Source: Isoetes taiwanensis (lineage: Eukaryota > Streptophyta > Lycopodiopsida > Isoetales > Isoetaceae). Taken from it: a stretch of DNA of 64,000 nt. This document shows positions 58,001 to 64,000 of this stretch, in pieces. Below the pieces are notes generated by a model. The model ran no database searches. It had not been told where the DNA came from and saw only the letters and a program-made list of their open reading frames with translations. Where the stretch lies: assembly GCA_021234155.1 (NCBI GenBank), contig JAJEKV010000078.1, positions 2,848,978 to 2,912,977 of the forward strand, given 5' to 3'. Position 1 is the first letter of the stretch. Every line of letters starts with the position of its first letter. The translations under genes were made by a program, and so were the position numbers.

Positions 58001-59774
58001 AGAAGATTCTAAGCTACTTTAGGTAATTACTTTGGGTTATGGATTCTTCCGCAGAGTAGTTACCTCTTTCTTCCAAACTTCCTCTAACAAACAAGTATGT
58101 TTACTAATCTTTTCCCATCGGCCATGCATTCGCAGCGGATCTATAACCTATGCATCTTGCTTCTGGCGCCAAAACCATATGATCATTTTGGCCTATTGAA
58201 TCTGAGATCTACTGGTTGTTGTTGTGCCTTTAAAGATCAAAAAGCAGATTTGCCTCAAATATTCATTGTTTTCGGGCTTGTTTCATCCTTGCAAAGTGGC
58301 CTCTACGTGGTGATTTCTTATTTATTTCTCATCAATTATGGTCAATTGTGTAGCTGCAATTCGGTTATGTACTTTCAAAAGTTTGTTCCAATGGAGTCTA
58401 GGCCCACATCACACTGGAATAGTTTACGTATTTTGGTTTGAATAATTTGTAGAACACATAGGCTCTTAATTGCATGATCCCTCCCTACAGTCAATGGAAC
58501 TATGCCTCCTACATCTGTTATGCTCTGCATGCTTGGTCACGCCCCATATAATGGTACTCTCTTTCTTTGCTACATTCATCGTCACGATTTTCTTGCTCCC
58601 CTTTTTGGCGATAAAATTTTGATAGCTGAAATGATGGCGAAGAATAATGCAAAATGCGGTTTGTCGATTACATGCCCAACAATCATGGCATTGGCGAATT
58701 ATAATAAAAGATTTGGGTCTAGCAAAACTACAGAGATCATATGATTCCAAGTGGTATATATGTTAGGTAAGATGTGAAATTAAAATTTTGGATATAGACA
58801 TCTTACATTGCCCTGTTCCGATTTGAGAGGAGTGCCACATCTGTGGCGGCGACATGAAGCCCAAAGTAGTTGAAGGGTTGCGAAAATCCAATATCACCAT
58901 GCAATTGGAAGTAAAACTCTTGTCGGAGCGCCATCGTTGGTCGAGGAACGACGAAAAATTCGTGAAATTGGATATCGCGCTAATTGAAAACAAATTTTGT
59001 TTAAGTAGAGCTTTCTATGCAATAACTTAGAAAAAGCCCCTTGAGAAACGTGATAACCAAACAACTAGTACTCGTAAAGCACATTCTCGTTGATTCCACA
59101 TAGTTTTGTCGGTTTAAGCACTTTAATCATTGGAACTAGGAAGGAAGTGCATGATGCGACTAAAAGGTAAAAAGAATCGAGCTTGATGAAGATTGATATT
59201 TTTAGGTCGAACAGGGAAAGGATTGCAAGTGTGAAAAAGTGCAAGAATTTGAAGAAAACGCAAAACCTTGAGAGAGTTTGGGAGTATGGGGCGGCAGGCG
59301 AGCGGAAGATCATGGCCCAAGATGAAGAGCAAGAAAGCGGACTAGAAAACTTATGCCACACATGCACCATTTACCAAACGCCTTTTCTTTGCATTAGGTC
59401 TTTGTTCTTCTTCTTCAAGAATGGTGCCACCCAAGGTCCATTTGCTATAGCCCTTTTTAGCTCCTTTGGAAGAAACACCATCCGGTGAGGAATTACTCTC
59501 AGCGAGCACGAAAGAAGGAAGAAATGGAAGGCGGAGCGATCATCACGCTTAAATGGCATAACCGAGACGGATTTGCCATTGCCGCTACAAAGTCTCCGAG
59601 CAAATGCATAGAGTAGAGCAGGGGGATTGCCGAAGCAAGAAAGCCTGTCGCCATTATTTATTTAATTTTCATTTATGCTTTTTTTTTTTTCAAGGACGGT
59701 GGCATGCTCACATCTTTTTCTTTTGAAAAAATATTAGGTTCAAACAAAAACCCAATCGCTTTATATATGTTTAG
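55047..59774. mobile_element. 4.7-kb insertion in inverted R1 copy 4
   Basis: The R1 sequence AATAAATACAAGTATCTTC is split here, with ACAA on both sides (55043-55046 and 59775-59778), a likely short target duplication. The left end carries a GC-rich dyad GCGGCCAAGGCCGC, and a related left end sits at 49019. No LTRs or long TIRs were found. Apart from a coding-like segment at 56930-57530 on -, I recognise no genes. Its class is unknown. Confidence 0.6.
56930..57530 (-). pseudogene. Unassigned coding-like segment in the 4.7-kb insertion
   Basis: Higher GC and codon-like composition than the surroundings. On -, one frame reads AEEKPKLDTSVVISTKPVVS, then LHHKDFPRFSPPEGKLQRW to a GT near 57207. 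A further frame (57177-56932) reads GNNLLDMTSIFRQVEDLGKK then NDLPPIVLWDFIGTLLGSF, the latter hydrophobic. It could be two exons of one captured gene. I do not recognise the family, and a short + frame overlaps. Confidence 0.3.
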
Positions 59775-61307
59775 ACAAGTATCTTCTTCATTCTAAATAT
59801 TTCCACATGTTACCGAAAAAAAAAAACACTTTTCATTGATCTCAAAGGGTGATGCACACACTATTGTACAAGGATCTCAATGTTCCTTTCTTCTAAGGTA
59901 TTATTATCTTTTTTGGTGGTTGTACATTAGGTGTAACATTATCTAAGTATGAAGGAAGGTGGGACAACATGCAGATCAATATCTGGACATTTTGTATTAT
60001 ATTAAAATTATCATTCGCAATAGGGCAATATCCACAAACTTGAACCGGCAGTAAGGCAAGCTTAGGGAAAGGGTTAGGTGGAACATGCAAATGAAGGAAA
60101 AGAAAGAAAAACTAGCCATAGGGCAGGCATAAACATGCTGAGATATCAAATAAGTACATTTTCTTGTGAGGCGTATTCCTAAGTATAGCGGCTAAAATTT
60201 AGCCTCAGGTGGAATATACAAAAAGAATTGCATGTTCTGGATATGAACAAAAAGGGGTTGTAGAACCGGTATAGAGGCCCAAAGATTTTTACATGTCAGA
60301 GGTGTTCTCCTTATTCAAATCGGCAGCTAAAATTTATTCGAAAACTTAGAAATCAGTAGATTTGTAAAAAACGAAATTCCTTTTTCTCTTTACCTGCCCT
60401 TGCGAAAATGGCACAGCTGCTGTTGAATCTTCTCGAATGGTGCATGGGTAATGAATCGAGCTATGCCTTTTCAAATCCCCCTCATGGAACTTGCAAAACA
60501 TGGGCAAAGAAATGGCACACATGGTGAAATGAGGACAGTGGTTTGAGCATAGAAATTTTTAGACACGAACTATGGTAGCCCGTTTGAATTTTATAGACAA
60601 GATTGATAAGTCTATTGCATTTGCCGCGTGGAATGAATAGGAGAGGTAAGCAAACTTCCTCGAGTAGCTTTCCGACTTTATTCTTAGTGAGTTGGAGATG
60701 TCCACTTACTTAAGCCATTATTCTTGAACTTTAATTTGACTCTACAACCCACCATTGCGTGCATGAACATAGACAAGGTTTATGAGTCTTAACCGATCTC
60801 CTTTCGAGGGAGAATGAGAAGGAGCCAAGTTTCTTCCATTTTGATAGTTTGGAGACATGTGTTTTGGGGCCTTGCAGTTGTTCTTATCCTCCATTCATTT
60901 GTATTGCATGCATATGGTATCCTGCCATTATTTAAAGGCACAATGTGTTCTATAGTATTGAGAAGTGAGAAGCTTTTTGTCTGCAGAGAACTTCCATTAT
61001 CAATTTCCAACTGGAGATTCACTCTGGAGAATCAAGATTCTTTTCATGCATGAGCAAATACATAGCGTAAATTTCAAGCGTCCTCATTTTTCTCATCTTT
61101 GTACGAAGTCCTTGGCTTATTCCGGTTATCTGGTCATTTTCTCATACAACATGAAGATGAACAATAATTTAATAAGCTATGCCAATAGTTTGATCATTTC
61201 TTTGTAATTCTTTATCTGCGCCTCCTCACAAGGTAATCTTCTATATATTCTATCTACTATTCATTTCTAAATTAGACCTTCTTGAGAAGTTACAATTCTC
61301 GGTCAAT
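59775..61307 (+). repeat. R1 copy 4 (inverted), second segment
   Basis: Reverse complement of about 42890-41345 of copy 2. It contains subrepeat S (59823-60160) and the intact hydrophobic frame (60814-61053, +). CTGCAG and CCAG sites agree with copy 2 here (GTCTGCAGAG, ACTGGAGATTC), unlike copy 1. It is interrupted at TCAAT by LINE-B. Confidence 0.88.
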
Positions 61308-61410
61308 AGAATAGAATAGAATAGAATAGAATAGAATATGATTTTATCGTCCACGGAGACCAACTGGCCTATGGGACCCAAGTACAAAGAGAGAGCAGCA
61401 GGCGTATTAC

Positions 61411-61482
61411 TACCAGGATTAAAAAACCCCCGCCCCGAAGGGTTTTCGGGGGGAAAAACCTTAGTAGCAATAAGGGATTTGA
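61411..61482. repeat. GC-rich hairpin motif near the LINE-B 3' end
   Basis: GGATTAAAAAACCCCCGCCC, GAAGGGTTTTCGGGG and AAAAACCTTAGTAG lie between short inverted flanks TTACTAC and GTAGCAA. Close relative at 38522-38582. It could serve as the 3' RNA recognition structure for the LINE's reverse transcriptase. Confidence 0.6.
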
Positions 61483-62099
61483 CATCTTGCTGATTATATA
61501 CATAATCACAAGAAATGCTGGTGAGGTTAATGCCGGACGGGGGCATAAGCGAGTCGTATCCATTACCTCCAGTCTACGATCCCAACAAGCCTCAGAGGCC
61601 GTGCTTCGGTAGCTCATGCAAGGCACGATGGGGCACAACTAGCAGAGCATCGAGAGCGGGGATATGCTCGTGCGCGAGCGAGCACGGAGGGCGTGACTTT
61701 CATCCTCAATGAAATACGGTTGGCAAAGACCGGCGGACTCTGTCCTCCAGCGGCTCGAATCCATCTCCACTGTCTCAATGTGGAGGTGGTGTGCACCTGT
61801 GCAAATGGAAGCAATCACCCTGCGCTTTTCATGGGTAGATGGGTGCTTGAGTAGTAGTGGTGTGGGCCCCTACCATTGAGCATGGGATTAACTGGCGTCA
61901 GATAATTTGCCACCTTGACATGTGGCGGGGCCTCTGCATCCCAAAGCTTGGCCATGAAGCAAGCATCCAAATCTTGCTTCAAGGCAGTGGCGTTCAGCCG
62001 GTGTATGCACTGGTCCACATCGTGTGCTGCACATTCCATATAGCGAAGAACCGGGCTTGCTTGTCTTTCACAGGCTTTGAGTCATTTCGCTGGGCCCAT

Positions 62100-63805
62100 C
62101 GCCCTTCGCCAAAGCAAGGTTGGGCAGCCGGGCTTCATCCATAGCCACCACCTTCTGGAAGTAAATAATGTGGCGTTTCAGCGCAGCCCTCGTAATGGAA
62201 GGAAGCCTGTCTCTTGGAGCAAGATCGATATGGGACCGTGGATTTCACTCCCAGTGCCCCGACCAAGAAAGCCTTACGTACACCGCTCTAGATCGTTCCA
62301 AGTGGTGAGGGATATCTTTGGCCCCACACTTCGCCCCATAGAGGAGGACGGTTCAACCAAGGCCACGAACAAGTGTGTGCAGTGACCCCATGCATCTGAC
62401 TCGCCTTGTATTTGTTGTTTTGCATTGCATCTGGGGCTTTCCGACTGCGGTGACCGTAACACGATGGATGCATCGGTGTGTGGTAGTAGAAAACTCAATG
62501 CCCAAATACTTATAAAGGCCGAGCCACCTCCACTACACTTTTGGTAAGTGAATGAGGGGAAGGCGTGGGTGCCGGGATGATGGGACCAGCGACACCCTTG
62601 TCTTGGCCAAGTTAACTCTCATGTCGGTGAATTGGCGAGAAAGTGTCCAAAGCATCGGTGGCGTTGCATGTCCTCAGGGGTATATGCGGCAGGTCAACAT
62701 CATCGGCATATATGAGTTTTGGGATTATGTGGTGCATCAAGCTGGCGCCTTCCCCCCCTCAGGTCTTTCGGCTAGCCATTCTTCTAGCTGGTCAATGTAC
62801 AAGCCAAGGCGTGGGGGATAGAGGGCAGCCTGGCGCACCCCAATGCTACTACTGCTTGGGCTCCCCGGCCGGTGTGAGGCGGCCAGGAGCAAGCCTGCAT
62901 TATAGTGCGTATATAGCGTTACGCAAGTCGTCGACGGGGGTCCTAAGGCGTCTCAATCTGTCCCACAACTTATCAGAGCCTTTGTGTCCAAAAGCCTTTG
63001 CGAAATCCACAAAGCAACGATGCAGTTACGGGTGTGCGATTAGGCTATCCTCTATGAGTGTTCGCAGAGTGAAGATATGGTCAATAGTAGAATCTTGGGG
63101 GTGGAAGCCTGCTGCGTCGCGAGCCGCACTTCTCCATCCCTACGCCCAAAGTGTTAATCGCGCTCAAGAATCGGCAAGCAACTTGGCAAAGGCAGGCCGA
63201 CCATAATGGTGCGATAGTTTGGGTGTGGGGTTCCCTGCTTTGTATATGGGCACAACTCTTTGGTAGTCCGGTCGCGGGGAAGCCTTCTTGCAATGCCCTC
63301 GTTGAAGAGTCTTTGTGAGAACCGGCACCATTGGGGGCCCGCCCACTTGAGAAGCTCTGCACGCATACCATCCAAATCTGGCTGCCTTCGGATTAGCGGC
63401 GTTGCAGGCCCATTATGACATCCCGCCACGTGTGACCCAGTGCTAGGCCTGTCTGGGAGAATGCCCGGTGCGGCTTCCCATTGGGTCTGAGCTGGGCCGC
63501 AAGTATCTCACCCATTGTTCGGGGTAATATTTCACGTAAGGGTCGCGGGGCTTACTCAAGACCTTTCTCGAAGGCCCTAGGGTGGCGGTCCTAGAAGGCC
63601 AAACATCACATTCTTTGGTGCTCGCAAAGGTACACAGCTTTCTTGGTTTTGAGGAAGGGCGGTATTGACGGACGGCCTGCGGGCGAATGGTGGGGTCCAG
63701 CACTTGGCGGAGCCATCGTTTCAGCACCCGACATTCGTCATCGAACCAGTGATTGCGGGGGAAGGTGGTTGCAGCCCTTGTGGATCGTCGAGCGGTCTCT
63801 CCCAA
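62100..63805 (-). pseudogene. LINE-B reverse transcriptase ORF, frameshifted
   Basis: Blocks on - in order: NHWFDDECRVLKRWLRQVLD (about 63745-63690); DGMRAELLKWAGPQWCRF (63375-63320); LPRDRTTKELCPYTKQGTP with NYRTIMVG (63280-63200); PAFAKLLADS (about 63195-63165); a HRCFVDFAKAFGHK-like palm motif A with DKLWDRLRRL near 63035-62945 in other frames; YALYNAGLLLAAS-like sequence near 62900; LGLYIDQLEEWLA (about 62810-62770); and FTDMRVNLAKTRV near 62640-62590. The YxDD box itself is not intact. The family (FVDFAKAFDxVPR; NYRTIMVG) is a non-L1 LINE lineage distinct from LINE-A. Not functional. Confidence 0.8.
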
Positions 63806-63823
63806 AGCATCTGTCCCCTACCC

Positions 63824-64000
63824 TCAATGCATCCATTGCAAACTCCAAGCTTAAGAAGAAATTTTGTGTTTCCTTTTCTTTACTTTGCGAATGGGAGCTT
63901 AATATCTGAATAACATCTTCACAATCTATGGCCATGATTTGGCTCCTTGGAAGGTGCACTCTTTATTTTTTCCTCTCAAGTTATAGTTGACTATATAATC
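63824..64000 (+). repeat. R1 copy 4 (inverted), third segment, runs off the window
   Basis: Reverse complement of about 41350-41196 of copy 2. It ends at GTTGACTATATAATC, which in copy 2 lies about 15 bases before the PPT region. A fourth PPT and LTR in + orientation should therefore begin just past the window edge. Confidence 0.85.

Larger units (their letters stand above)
61308..63823 (-). mobile_element. LINE-B: 5'-truncated non-LTR retrotransposon with (TTCTA)n tail
   Basis: Inserted on - into R1 copy 4 and flanked by a 5-bp duplication TCAAT (61303-61307 and 63824-63828). Its 3' end is a (TTCTA)6-7 run rather than poly(A), just inside the left duplication. It is 5' truncated: the first recognisable protein sequence is the endonuclease-RT linker (NHWFDDECRVLKRWLRQ). 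RT motifs follow, then a 3' region holding a GC-rich hairpin (61411-61482). GC content is clearly higher than the host R1, which fits a younger insertion from a different lineage. Confidence 0.85.

Noticed and set aside
59065-59488. Overlapping ~100-codon frames on both strands
   Set aside because: Neither has recognisable motifs; they are mutual shadows in a moderately GC-rich tract of the 4.7-kb insertion.
1-64000. CRISPR arrays, operons, riboswitches or rRNA genes
   Set aside because: No regularly spaced short repeats with unique spacers, no rRNA core sequences and no bacterial gene organisation; all evidence is for plant nuclear DNA.

Overview
The window looks like nuclear DNA from a land plant with a large, repeat-rich genome. 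Supporting signs are a plant-type GH17 beta-1,3-glucanase with a C-terminal X8/CBM43 domain, fragments of an ABCC (MRP-type) transporter and of a PRMT4/CARM1-type arginine methyltransferase that keep their introns, Helitron/PIF1-type helicase relics, two kinds of LINE, and an LTR next to a tRNA-iMet-type primer binding site. I cannot place it below land plants; a fern, lycophyte or gymnosperm is a guess from the density of nested repeats. I see no gene that is clearly intact and functional, and nothing prokaryotic.

Layout. 1-11 kb: a degenerate L1-type LINE on + (about 1.6-5.35 kb), then a GH17 pseudogene on - (6.54-8.94 kb) whose reading frame is cut at two places by small inverted-repeat insertions, then about 2 kb of unassigned sequence. 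11-64 kb is almost entirely a nested array of two large repeat families. R2 (11.0-14.6, 14.6-15.7 and 45.5-48.7 kb) carries a PRMT4/CARM1 gene fragment. R1 (15.75-29.19, 29.7-44.0, 49.5-54.5 kb, plus an inverted copy in pieces from 54.5 kb to the window end) carries, all on the same strand, a Helitron-type helicase relic, a PRMT-unrelated ABCC fragment running from NBD1 to the start of NBD2, a gag-position ORF, a primer binding site, a 1.26-kb LTR and a polypurine tract. The order is R2a-R2b-R1(1)-R1(2)-1.5 kb of other sequence-R2c-R1(3)-R1(4, inverted). Younger insertions sit inside: a 0.65-kb inverted-repeat element in R1(2), a 4.7-kb insertion and a 2.5-kb 5'-truncated LINE in R1(4), and tRNA-derived SINEs in R2 and beside R1(3).

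How it fits together. Two LTRs in the same orientation, 14.7 kb apart, have a PPT on one side and a PBS on the other. This fits either a tandem LTR-internal-LTR-internal array of one giant gene-carrying element, or a nested LTR insertion that was later tandemly duplicated. The captured genes retain introns, so they were acquired as DNA rather than as spliced mRNA.

Caution on sequence quality. Differences between R1 copies cluster strikingly at CAG/CTG (CHG) sites, mostly as indels or odd substitutions rather than C-to-T changes. This looks like consensus error at methylated cytosines, so frameshifts inside the repeats should not be over-read.
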